From Tanypteryx hageni (taxonomy: Eukaryota; Arthropoda; Insecta; Odonata; Petaluridae), in contig CM054116.1 of the NCBI GenBank assembly GCA_028673005.1, positions 36,552,854 through 36,616,853 on the forward strand: 64,000 bases of DNA, read 5' to 3'. Made by a program: the position numbers and the translations under genes. The notes under the pieces were generated by a model that was given only the letters and a program-made list of their open reading frames with translations, was not told the DNA's origin and ran no database searches. Every line of letters starts with the position of its first letter. Position 1 is the stretch's first letter. Shown in pieces: positions 26,289-37,564 of the stretch.

Positions 26289-26436
26289 CGGGGGCGGGAG
26301 GTAAAGAGGCGGCGAGAGGGTGGAAAGAGGCAGCGGGAGGGTGGAAAGAGGCAGCGGGGGAGGGGAGGAATGATGCAGCGGGGGCGGGGGAATGAGGCAG
26401 CGGGGGAGGGGCGGCGGGGGAGGGGCAGCGGGGGAT
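26289..26436 (+). repeat. G-rich minisatellite with many GGGG runs
   Basis: Two 21-bp units of the form gagggtggaaagaggcagcgg are followed by shorter GGCAGCGGGGGAGGGG-type units. The plus strand holds a dense series of G runs of four to five, capable of intramolecular G-quadruplex formation. Open frames on both strands here are rich in Pro, Ser and Arg or Gly and Glu and change length with the repeat, so they are not genes. The array lies in a CG-rich patch at about 26215-26700. Confidence 0.8.
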
Positions 26437-26699
26437 GGATAGATCGGGGAGAACGGGCCCTCGCGAGGGAGGATATTGACAGAGAGAGAGAGAGAATGCA
26501 ATGGCGAGAGTGGAAGGAGTGAAGGGGCAAATGGCGGCGGACGGTGGGATGCTTTTAATGGAGGTTCGGGCGCCGTTGCAAAATGGTTGCGCGAGGGGAA
26601 AGTGGGACACACTATACGGGAGCATGAGCTCGAGTTCTCTCCGCAGACGTTTAACGTGTTTGTCCGAACTGCGTACTACTGATACGCGAGTCACCCCTA

Positions 26700-29600
26700 T
26701 AAGGCTCAGCCATTAATTCGTGGGCCCAAATACGAAGCAATGTATGAGGGTGGTAGAACTTCCAAGGTGACCGTTTTTTCTGTCAAAGCGGACCCCCAGG
26801 GCCCAGAGAAGTTGCCCCCTTATTCCATCCCATAGTTCTTGGGCTGTGGAATTCCGATGCGACGCGCACGACAGCGTCGATTTATGACACAGTTCACTTC
26901 TACGTGTCTTGGCCCAATAGTGTTAAATTGGTTTTTCCTGTTCCAACATTGCAATCTCTTTTCAGGAGAGTGATTACATTTGTTAAATTGGTCGAATTTC
27001 GTGATGTAACAACATAATAAGAACATATGTAGTATGCTTCGTATGTCTATTGACAACAAGTTAGAGAAGATCAGTTTCTAAAGAAATTTTATGTTTATGC
27101 TGAGCTACCTAATTGAGGAAAATCGAGTAAAAATTTAATTTACTCAAAAAACTGATCACCTTGACCTTTTCTGGATGGAAATATTTGTATTTTTCTTTAA
27201 GGTTTGACTATTTGTACGCATGTGTATTTTTACATTTTCTAGGTACACACACAGTATATTTAGAGTAAGGATATGCGTAATAGAAAAGGAATTATTGCTC
27301 AAACGAAAACACTTCCCCTCCCTAAAAATCCATTGTCCTTCGCCGGAAAACTCTCACACATCGTCCTAACACACGTATTACAGAAATTTCTTTACAAGCT
27401 TTAGCCTAAACTAAACTAAAATCTGTAAAATTTTATTTTCAAATAAATTTAAATTTAATAAAACCAGCGAATGCCGTAACGAGAGACCCCCTTTCTACGT
27501 GGAATAAATTAAATATGACTCATGGGTGCAAATGCTTATCAAGATTTGGTAAGCAGAAAAAGTGTCTCTCCATGCGCGCTCTATATCTTAGAATTTTATT
27601 TTATCACTGACGATCTTAAACCGGTTGAGCAAGTGGCAACTGTATGATACCACATTCTCACTTTCAGTTTACTAAGGGCACACCCAAATGAGAACTCTGC
27701 ATAAAAATGTTTCGAAGCAGAAGTAAATGCCCGGCAAATATACCTACCGAAAGATTTAAGAAAAATTCGTAAATGTTTGTAACTCAAATATCTCAAATGT
27801 CTTTACGGGACGGCTCATTAAGATAAATCATCCCTAGGCTTCTAATAATGCAACCGATGTGTAAAACATTAACCGTCATGTTCCTTAAAATTGTTTGGCT
27901 TCCGTCGATTCAACAATAACGTGACAATATTGTTTAGCATTCGATGTTGCGTAATCAACTCTGCGTAAGTGCTCAGAGTGCGATTATAAATGTAACTGAC
28001 AAAACATTACGATATTCTCATTAATAGTAATACAAAAAACGCTAACGTCCGCGCACACAGGAGGATTCAGAACCGCGGTTCCTGATTTTATATGTAAGCA
28101 CTCTACCTCTCTCTCTATATATCAATTCAAGTGCATTTAAACAAACAGCTTTCCAATTGTTAAATTTGTCCTGAAACCAGTGAAAATATACAAATCGTTT
28201 AACTGCACTTATGAATATTATTTGTTTGAACGAAATGCAAAAATTACACGACTATGTGCCTGAATAACCACTTCCAACACTTGTTCCACTTTTCTAGTTT
28301 ATACTTTAGAATAAATAGCATTGGAAGACCGTAAGAAGGCGTAGAACAATACCAAGCAAGCAGCCCATTAAATGTATGCCCTTGGAACTTCCATTTTTTT
28401 CAGTAAGTGAAGTGGAAAGGAGCGGCGAAAGAAGCCAATTAACAAGAATGAAACATTTTCATGAAAAAAACCAACACAAGATAATACGAATTTAGTTTGA
28501 AGCTTTATTATACGAGTAGCAGGCGTTCAAATCGCTCAAGGATGAATCCGATAGTGGCGCACGCACCCCGCGTTGCGCTTGTTCTAGAGTTATGCGGGCC
28601 TTATGCCGATAATGGGTGAGGTATAAATCAGGAAAAATGGCTATTCACACGCCATACCAGTCTTGCCAACTTGTAATTTTAAAAGAGTAACAAAAAATCT
28701 TTAGAGAGGAAAACAAGTTGTTGGTTCTACAATAAGTACACCAAATGTAAACTTTTGAATCCGTTTATTTACGCCAGAAAATGCCATAAAGCTCTCATTT
28801 GGCGCTGCCTTTTTTCAAATCAGTATGAAAAATCTAAAGCCGAAAACTTTATTTTCAACCCCGTAATCCCCAAGGATTTCTTCGTAAATGGATTCGACAT
28901 CTGTTGCTTCCGTCGGATCCTCGTCGACGTTCCCCGATACCCAACGGTAGGAAAACAAAAAAAAAGAAAATCCAGCATTGGCGCCACACGCACAAACGTG
29001 AAGACAGAAGAGAAGAAGGTGCTCCTGACAGTGGGATGGGCGTGAGAGACCGAATAGGCGAACAATGGCGTTTGGAAGGAGGACAATGGAGGCGAGAACG
29101 AGTATTTTCCATCCACGTGCCGTGCCGTCACCTACCACCCCCTTCATCAAAAAGAATAGGAATACTCTCTTACCGAAGGATAAACGCCTAAGCACCAGTC
29201 GAATCTCGTGACTATAACACAGGGACGTGGTCCGCCGAATTACAAAAAAATCGAAGAACGAGATATTATACTTCCGGCGATCGCCCCCAGTCGTATGAAG
29301 AAAGAGAGGGAGGCCGAATTTTCCCCTCCATAACTAGAACCATATTCCGAATAAAAATGAACGCGGGATGAGGCCTACTTCAGAAAATGATTCGCTTAAT
29401 GATCCAAGTTAGCAGCCGGAAAACTAATGAATCGAAAGTAGGGGATTGGAGCACGTAAAGAGGTTATTGCGTTCGTCTTTCGCCATTAATTACTAATGAT
29501 CGGTGGAATGCGTAAAAAAAATGCCACGAATAGATTAGTCGTTGAACGTGGGAATATACAAAGTATATACAGATTTGCATTGATTCGTTTACATACCTAC

Positions 29601-29815
29601 AATTCCTCCGACTTTAAACTATTTGTTTATTTGTAAATATCCTATGAATAGGCGGCTAGAGAACGAGATCAACTACAGGAGCTACATCGACCGTCAACAG
29701 AAAGTATGAGACCTATGTTACAAACCCAACCTTAGAACGTGATTTGCAAGTTCAATATCTGCAGACAAAGACTTTAGTTAATAAAAAAATACTTGATAAA
29801 GCTACAGCATTTAGG
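26700..29815. other. Mostly AT-rich stretch with a possible SINE fragment, no gene supported
   Basis: Long AT-rich runs without structure, apart from a tRNA-like fragment at 28054-28110 and a moderately CG-rich part at about 28900-29330. Open frames on both strands of the latter have no recognisable domain. Confidence 0.4.
28054..28110 (-). mobile_element. tRNA-like head of a possible SINE
   Basis: Read on the minus strand, the segment contains GGTAGAGTGCTTAC, resembling a tRNA D-arm and A box, and further on GGAACCGCGGTTCTGAATCC, resembling a T-arm and B box (one base inserted in GGTTC.GAATCC). The order and spacing suit a decayed tRNA-derived SINE head. No matching copy with a shared body was identified in the window, and a chance match is possible. 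Confidence 0.35.
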
Positions 29816-29819
29816 CTCA

Positions 29820-30100
29820 AATAAATCATCATCATCATCATGCTGCTGTCCGAAGACCGGTTTCAGCTGAATCGCTGCCTCCATCTCTCTCTCTCTCCCT
29901 AGAAGCCTCTTTTATATCTCTATAAGTACTATATTCCTGCTTTATATTCTCTAATATTCCTATTCTTTTTCTCCCTCTTCCTCTTCTTCCGCTAATTTTA
30001 CCCTCTAAGATCGTCCTTAGTAAACACTGTCTTCTCAATATGTGCCCTATCCAATTTGCTTTTCTTTTCCTGATTGTTTTTATTAGCGTCCTTTTACAGA
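29820..30100 (-). mobile_element. 3' end of a non-LTR retrotransposon (5'-truncated)
   Basis: The minus strand encodes the C-terminal tail of a reverse transcriptase: KRKANWIGHILRR, then CLLRTILEGKI, then GRRGRGRKR, then DIKEASRERER, ending in TGA at 29838-29840. RKANWIGHILRRxCLL...EGKI is a well-known tail motif of arthropod non-LTR polyproteins, and GRRGRGRKR is the usual basic linker after it. The stop codon merges into a (GAT)n run (TGATGATGATGATGA), a typical microsatellite 3' end of such elements. Coding similarity begins abruptly near 30098, so the copy is 5'-truncated, as is normal for target-primed insertion. The clade is left open. The frame is uninterrupted over about 85 codons, hinting at modest age. 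Confidence 0.75.
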
Positions 30101-30104
30101 TAAA

Positions 30105-30680
30105 TAAGAACTTCTGAAATATCGATATGGAACTACTGGTCTTAAAAATAACAATCAGTGATTGCAGACGAGGGTGACGGGCAGATCGTCCTTATTGGAG
30201 CGAGATTGTGACCAGACAGTCACTTCTTCCATCTAACTCCTAAGTAGGTCCCTATGAAAGCCTCAAACTCGGAACCAGATGACGTGAATAACTAATGAAA
30301 CAGACAACGTTACTAACGTTCCCAACATATTTTCTGGCGAAAAATAGCGTGGCAACCAAAATTAGTAGTAGACGATCGATGTATGAGCCATTAAAACGGT
30401 TAACCAGACAAACATTTGCTCGACAGTTGAAGCATTTACCTATATCATCTATTACATTAAAAACATTACATGAACTCGATGATTGATTTTGGAAAACCAA
30501 TTCTCCTTATTCAAAAATGTAAGCGGTAAAGACAGTTGTATTCCTCCATGAAGTTTCGTGGATCCTCCGGGCGGTTTTCGGCACGCAGGCCGCCCTGTTT
30601 AGATCGGATTGAACTAAGATGGCCGCGGGCTGTTTCCCACCAGAATGGGATCACTCTCTCGAGGAAAATAAGATGATACG
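30105..30680. other. Stretch with no recognised feature
   Basis: AT-rich DNA with no repeat, exon or element end recognised. Short open frames on opposite strands at about 30250-30500 overlap each other and carry no motif. Confidence 0.45.
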
Positions 30681-30682
30681 CG

Positions 30683-30853
30683 AGGAGGCCAGAGGGGAGG
30701 AGAGGGAGGGAGGAGAGGGAGGGAGGGAGGAGAGGGAGGGAGAGAGGGAAGGAGGGAGAGAGGGAAGGAGGGAGAGAGGGAGAGAGGGAGGGAGGGAGAG
30801 AGGGAGGAAGATAGGGAGGGAGGGAGAGAGGGAGGGAGAAAGGGAGGGAGGGA
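30683..30853 (+). repeat. Purine (GGGA/GA) low-complexity tract
   Basis: About 170 bp consist almost only of G and A in GGGAGGGAGAGA-type permutations. It translates to Glu/Gly/Arg on the plus strand without stops, purely from composition. Long polypurine/polypyrimidine tracts can adopt triplex structures and can attract GAGA-type factors. Either role here is inference. Confidence 0.85.
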
Positions 30854-30859
30854 GATACG

Positions 30860-31740
30860 GCGCGTGGGAATTTTCGAACCTAAATGCCGTGGAAACTGGG
30901 CGCTGATGAGTTAGAGAGAGAGATCACTACGACGACGAATTTTGGGATTCATATTCGTGTAATATGAACGTAAATAAATAATGAACTCGAGCAGAATTGA
31001 ATGAGCCAGGAAATAAAGGCGACAACCGATGTTTTCTTACATAAAATCTTGAGATAATCTCTTTCGTATGAAGAAGCATTGTACAAAGTTTTTCTCCTAA
31101 AAAAATACAGACTACATCTCCAACGGAGACTCTCCATAAAATTTATCTTCCTGATTATGGAAATTAAATTATATATGCAAAATCCTTTCAACACATTCGG
31201 TCATTTTATCAATTGGTAACAAATATTTTAAATCGAAATAATAGTAGTCTATGGCCTTCATCACCAAAAAAAAATTATCGTAGGTAATTAAAAGCCAAAA
31301 CATTTCAAGTTGCAGCATTTTTCCAAGAACCAAACAGCATTTGCGAAAGAAAAACAATATCTATACAAACTGGAACTCGACAAATGCTTTTGTTATTTAC
31401 CCTTACAATAAGCTTTTTATCTCGAGAGTTCATTCAATGTAAATTTAATTTTTATCGCCAATAGAAAACTTGGAAAAACCTTTAGTCAACTTTTCAATTT
31501 AAAAGGAACCTTGTTGCGCACTAACGTAATATGTCACACTTAAAATTTCGGCTTTCGATTGCGCATTCAAACGCTTTTTCAAAACTAGAAAATACTTTAC
31601 GGGAAATACGGCGGGGGGATTACCAAAGAAAGGACGAAAGCATTAGTGTAATATTTCACCGTAGAAAAATTTAAATAATTCCTAATAGTCAAGAGAGGTG
31701 AAAAATACGTAAAAGTCCCTCCTCTCCCGCTGGGCGGCTT
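30860..31740. other. AT-rich stretch, no gene seen
   Basis: No conserved frame or repeat. It lies directly upstream of the polypyrimidine tract of the candidate exon at 31776. Confidence 0.45.
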
Positions 31741-31775
31741 ACTATTCTTCCTTTTTTCTTCTCCTTTCCTTCCAG

Positions 31776-31846
31776 AGAAGAAAAGAATAGAAACTCCTCG
31801 ACTCGGTCTGAGGGCCTCCAAATCAACTGCCGGTAGAACCCCGCAG
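31776..31846 (+). CDS. Candidate internal coding exon (71 nt), unknown protein
   Basis: A long polypyrimidine tract (31744-31773) ends in TTCCAG, giving a near-ideal 3' splice site. After 71 nt follows GCAG|GTAAGCC, a near-consensus donor. Only one frame is open across it (two bases, then 23 codons), reading KKRIETPRLGL then RASKSTAGRTPQ. The other two frames contain TAG. The exon would enter with two bases completing a codon and leave on a codon boundary. I do not recognise the peptide. The composition is balanced rather than purine-only for most of its length, which favours a real exon over a chance open frame. A purine-rich segment follows (31865-32090). An exon of a non-coding RNA or a chance pairing of good splice sites remain possible. 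Confidence 0.35.
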
Positions 31847-31859
31847 GTAAGCCTTAAAA

Positions 31860-33960
31860 AAACCATTCATGAGGGTCGAAGGTGGAGTAAGGGGAAGGGG
31901 AAGGGGGAGTAGGATCCAAAGAAAAGGGAGAGTGATTCTTTCTTTAGAAAGGGGCGGCAGGGTCAAAGAGGGGACGGGGAAGAGAGGGGGAGGGGGGAGA
32001 AAGTGCCGGGACGAGGGTGGCGGGAGACGACGGGTAATGAGTCGCGAAGGAACACATCCTCAGAAAAAGAAAAGACGCAAAAACGGAATCTGAGGGGTAG
32101 AGGTGTTAACGGGGATTACCGAACTCTTCGCTGCAATTAGACCCCAGTTGCAAATTACCCCGGATGAAATTGAGCCACTTGGTCATGTGCCGTGATTTGC
32201 TAACTCGATTTGTGATATAACTAGGGAGATGCCCGTTGAAATTTTTTTGTGAAATAAAAAATTAACAAATATGCCTTGACTTTCTTTGGATGGCAAGAAA
32301 ACAAACTTTCGTTCTTTTAGGCATTCGCTGTTTCAAGTACCTAAGTACCTAATTTTAATATGCAAATGATTAATGTTCTACATTCAAACGTATTCCTTCT
32401 CGTAAATAACGCAACGAATGTTGTTTACATTGGTTGCTATAAAAAGAATTTCTATCTCCTCTCTCTCGTACTAATTGTAAGAGTAAGTATTCAAAGTACG
32501 CTTTCATCCATAAGGATTGAAATAACAATAGGATTTCGAGGTTTAACGATGTAATGAGTTGGCCTGGCAACATCCCGTTAAATGGCAAGATTTCCCCAAA
32601 ATATGTGAATTAAACGTTTAATATGAGGAATTTCGAACTGTAGGCGGGAAATGAACATAATAAGAAACTTCGTAGTTTTTTCTTTAGAATGGGCTATATC
32701 CAAAGATCATAGGTTAATTCTTTGTAATTTAGATCTCAAAAAGAATAAAAGCCTGCAAGTCAAAAAGTCGATTTTTACGTGTGATCATATGGGAAATGGA
32801 AAGGCCTACCTTGGAGTCTAACCTAGGATTTTTTTCGAGATTTATTTTCGTCATCATCTTACAATATGTGAATCGATCATTCCTGCCAAATAACAAAAAT
32901 GAATCTTGCTCCATTATCGAGTTATTCGCATTTTTATAGCCTGACAGAGGGGGCCGCAAATGGACAAAGGGACAGACGTAGCCTTTTTTTATTATTATTA
33001 GATTACGGAAAAATGATAAAAAAGTTTCGACCTAGAATTATAGTCCCAGCATCGACATAGCGACCTTTCCAAAAGAAAACATATATTGCGTCGACTCCTC
33101 GGTAACGTAAGAATTGAGCTGAAATTCGTGCAGTGCAGGAATACATGAGTTATCGCAAACTAAATCTAAAAGACGAGGCTTGAGTTTTAAGGTGCAAGAA
33201 ATCATATGACTATCTTTATATGGCGTCATTTCTAAGAATTTATCGTATTTATAAAATTATAGTTTTGCTTTAGCCGTCTAACTCTCAAAATCCCAAATCC
33301 TAAAAATAATACCATAAATAATCCACCACCAAAGAACATCAATAAAGCGCATAACAATTTTCATCTTTAACCATAAATAAATTAATCTAATAAACCGATT
33401 ACAGAGATGTGCCACGGGATTTTTTCTGACGTTTATTTTCGAAATTAATCCTTTTTAAATGCAGAAATTACAAAAAAAATATGAATATATACCTCCGTCA
33501 ATCAAAATCATAAATTCCATTTTAAATGATTTTCATATTCATTTATAACAGTACACACAAAAATTCTCATGCAATATCATTGAATATATTCCTTTAAATT
33601 TTCCTCCTACTATAAATGCGTTGTGTATTTTACGTACGTGTATTTAAATTATCGTTTCATTACCTTTACGTTATAACAAGACAATTTTTTTTAAATCCTG
33701 AAAATTAGAGTATATCTATCAACAAATTTGGTTTGTTTTCCTTTTAGTTTCCCAAGTTTGAAAAAACACCACCTGTTTCGAATTTCAGTCCAACTGGACA
33801 GGTAGCGGAAGAAGATGAAAAGCGGCCTGAGAGAGAGAGCTCCATCATTTACAGTTTAACTAACGACATCCCACTGGCACCTCTTATACCCTTAATAACA
33901 CTTCTTTTTCGGGCGGTTTCCACTTTTTCGAGACAAAAACACTTTGTCGAGTGTCATAAA
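31860..33960. other. Purine-rich patch followed by AT-rich DNA, no gene seen
   Basis: Positions 31865-32090 are G/A-rich with GGGGAAGGGG-type runs, and the rest is AT-rich. No exon, RNA gene or transposon end is recognised. This would be intronic if the exon at 31776-31846 is real. Confidence 0.4.
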
Positions 33961-36900
33961 AACACGTTTTTTTCCACCGGCATTTCCACTTACCTAGGAG
34001 CACCCTCCCAATCTATCCGACCGCCTGAGCCGAGCATATGAAGAAGCCGCATGCACCTTCCTCCCTCTCTACCTCTCCCGTGTTTTTCGATGTCAGTTGT
34101 AAGCTGTCGAGGTGGGCCGCTTCTTCCCTTCTAGCCACCCCACCCCATCCCACCCCACCCACTCCCCCTCCCCAACGCCATTCCTACCCACCTTAACTCC
34201 CTCCACCACCTCTTTCCCGGCAGCCAGCTAGCAAGGGGAGACAGGTGGGTAGAAGCGCAGAGGAAAGGGAGGGTGGCAGGTCTCTCAGGGCTTAGAAAAA
34301 AACCGACAAAAGGCGACCATTAGGAGGTTTTGTCTGACCCGCGACCGGAAGGAAGTTCTTCCTAGATGGCTGACGCTACGATACTCCTGGCCTTATACGC
34401 ACAAAAAATCTACGCATACAACCTCGAACCCCTAAAAGGGTTGAGTTTTTTATATTCGTGTGCAGCCCTTAACGATGCAACAGAACCACAAACTTAATGC
34501 ACCCTCGTAAAATTTCCATTCTCCCGTCAATATTCATGAGAGAGTGAGGGAAAGTCAAAAGGGTTTATACAGCTTGCGAGGTTGGTGGGGGTTATTGCAG
34601 CCTTTTTTTCAAATATCCTTCGGTTGTCGGAAAATATCCTTTACTATGCTCGAACCTCAACGGTTTAGGTCTTAAACCTCCAAGGTCGTCTCTAAGAATG
34701 GACAACTGATCTCTTTGCGGTCCTCTAAGCGACGAAAGGAAACGCCGTCTTCTGTCGACCCGATTTATGGAATGAAGTTCTATCGCTCGTAGCTTTTGTA
34801 CGCTTTAGCAACTAGAACGGGTGGACAGCCAGCAGACGCATATGGCTCCTTGAGAACATATATATATGGCTCTTTAAAAGTTGGCTTAGCTTCTTATCAG
34901 GTATGAAACATGCTAATTGCAAATACTCGAATATCTTTTTTTTTTAAAGGACGCACAGAATGTCACTGCGGAGGTCCCAAGTATTTTAGAATGAGACAAA
35001 GAACAAAACATGGGTTATTACTTCGAAAGAATTCCGACTCCTGATCTAGAAAGACCAGCTATCTTTTAATTCTGCCTCGGCGAATTACTGCGCGTAGTAC
35101 AGAGATCGAGCAATACCAGCACAAAAAAATCAGCTTTTGAGACAACTCGATATTTCTACCACTTTTTATTTCGCTTTCATGATATCAACAGATCTAAGGT
35201 TAAATTAAAATGAAAGGATATTTCCTGCATTAAACCACTAATAGCTAAGAAAAACTCCCTATGCAAACATTTCCAATGACGCAACTCTAAGAAAAGCGCA
35301 CGCGTGCATAATTCATCGAAGCGTCTAGACGACGGGCGGCGTTCCAAGAAACTTGAAATTGGGATTCGATGTCTTCTCGATTCATTTCCATTTGTTTTTG
35401 GTTGCGTTTATTCCCTACCAATACCGCAGACAAAAAACTACTCGCAATAAAAATGTGAAAGGGGTGGAGGAAACCCGGAAAAGAACACGCACCGTCTCTC
35501 AATCCCATTCTCTCCATCGCCGATTTTTTATCGGTTAATGCAAAAGATAGAAAAGATAGAATTCGCCGAAATAAAAAAATGCAATGGGTGCGAAATCGCA
35601 TTCGATAAACGTAGCTCATTCAAAACGCACAAATGGGGAAAATGACAGCAAAATAATATTTCTTAATTTTGACAAGATGGTTGAAAATAATAAGCTTCGA
35701 TATGTCGCAGGTAATTTTCAAAATAAATTTATTCTGAAATTTTTTTATTGATTAACCGTGATTTTACTCCACTAACAACATGACTTCATAAATTAAAAAT
35801 AAAATTAAAAATTTCCGATTTCTGATTCTTGCGTCTCTCTCTCTCTCTCATGTTTGAAGAGAAAGGATAAATTGCCCAAGATAAGCACTTTTTTTGATCG
35901 GATTAACTGAGGTGCAGCGATACGTTACCAAAATAAAGCGTGTCGTTTCCCCGAGCAACTGACAAGTAGTCTTTGATTGATTCCGGAAGGACCGGTCCCC
36001 GAAAGAGGCAGATTGCGGTTCGGCCAAATTCGCCCACGGTGGCAATCACTCCGTAAAACAACTAACGCTTTAACAGGAAGCACAGCGGATAATGTGTCAG
36101 TTGTAGATCCGGAATCGACTCGAGCCATTCACTCTACCGTCGCTATCTTGTCCAAAATCCTCAACGACTTTTACTTCAGCAATCGGACCCAATCCGTACG
36201 CGACGGAGTTCCGAATGATAATTAAAAATGCAGATCTATTTTATTGTTGATGTCAAGAGAACAACTTTCAAAACGGTCAATTAGTTGGTCTTCTGAATAG
36301 CAGCGCCAAGTTTAACGATTCGCCGCTCCACAAATAAGCCCCACGCTCTTATAAATCACAACCCTGCATTCCGGAGAGGCGATACTTTTCAATTTGACAA
36401 GGGAAGAAAATAAAAGAAAACGACTCTCTCGACAAAACATGCGCTTTGCAGAATTTTTCCGAGAAAACGATTATAGACGAAGAAATCTTAACATATATCT
36501 CGAGAAGGGAAGAAAATGCCTTATGTGACCTAGTCATGCCGCGAGCTTAAACAATTGACGGTCACGTCCGTGGGAATATATCACGCTAACTTCTCCGTGG
36601 AATCCCTTTTTCGGCGTTAAAAAGAAAAAAATGGAAGATAACACCATTACGTGTCCCGTAATAAATAAAGCGGTGGAAGTTACGTCCTCTTTCAAAAGGA
36701 TGCCGCATCCAATTTTTCAGAGCTACATTTTCGTTTGCCGCGACTATCGCATGCCATAAAATACCTTTCGCCTCCTCAAAACAATAAAAAAACGCATGCG
36801 TCGAAAACCGCTCGCCATCTACTACTACATAGCCTCCAGCCTTCGAGGTGTCCTTCGCCTTAGAGAGTTGCATTGTCGGAACCGCTGCTCCTCCCGAGAC
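33960..36900. other. Mixed stretch with pyrimidine-rich patch, no gene supported
   Basis: At 34050-34270 a C/T-rich patch contains a CACCCCA-type run. On the minus strand a good donor (CTAG|GTAAGTGG, GT at 33992-33993) follows this patch, which could be a non-coding first exon, but no acceptor or core promoter fixes it. The remainder is AT-rich. A (CT)n run lies at 35834-35848. Confidence 0.35.
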
Positions 36901-37462
36901 GGTGAGAAAGAGACGAGGGAAATAAAGAGGGAGCAAGATGAGAGAGACAGATAGATAAATATATTTATTATCATAGACCAGAGAGAGAGAGAGAATGCGG
37001 CAGGTTGATGGCCTGGTGGTAGGAGGGAGATAAAACGTTCCGTGATGGCGCGAGGAGACGGGAGTGTGAGGGAGAGAAATATTTTCGATGAGAGACCTAT
37101 GCAGACGGGGACTCGATGGGAAGCGAGACAGAGGAAGGAAGGGAGAGACAGAGCGAGGGAGGGAGGTGAAGCACGTACGTGAGCCGAAAATCGAAAGTAG
37201 CGTGGTCGGAATGAGGTCAGAGAGGAAAGGAATGGAAGGAGGTGCGTTAGGGTTGGTGCAGGCGGAGGGATATGGTGCGGCAGTCGAGGAAAGGAGAGAG
37301 GAGTGCAAAGGGAGAGAGGAGTGCAAAGGGAGAGGGGGCGGGGAGATGCTGCAGCCTGCAAGGGAGGTGAGCACATGGAGAGAGAGGGGGCGGGTGATGG
37401 GTGAACCCGAGCGAAGGAATATGGCTCTTTCTCTCTTTGTCTCTCTCTCTCTCTCTCTCTCA
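36900..37462 (+). repeat. Purine-rich segment ending in a (CT)n tract
   Basis: The plus strand is strongly purine-rich from about 36900 to 37410, with a (GA)n run at 36980-36994 and an 18-bp unit gagaggagtgcaaaggga repeated twice near 37310-37330. It then switches to a (CT)n tract at about 37428-37462. The long minus-strand frame at 36586-37503 (305 codons) is a product of this composition. No known protein is encoded. Confidence 0.65.
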
Positions 37463-37463
37463 G

Positions 37464-37563
37464 GTGTTAAGACGCTGCGGGAAGAAAAGACGACCTCTGT
37501 CACTTCGAGTTTTCCAAGTATACCTTTAGAGAATTCCGACGAACCTCCGTCTCGGCTATTGTA
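37464..37563 (+). other. Weak candidate terminal exon after a (CT)n acceptor
   Basis: The (CT)n tract ends in TCTCTCAG, a formally excellent acceptor. The following frame reads VKTLREEKTTSVTS then SFPSIPLENSDEPPS and ends at TAG (37561-37563). An AATAAA occurs far downstream near 38094. There is no in-frame donor, so only a terminal exon would fit. The acceptor may simply be the end of a microsatellite. Confidence 0.15.
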
Positions 37564-37564
37564 G

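Noticed and set aside
36586..37503. 305-codon minus-strand open frame, the longest in the window
   Set aside because: It lies across a purine-rich tract and (CT)n run where stop codons are rare by composition. It includes low-complexity repeats and no recognisable motif.
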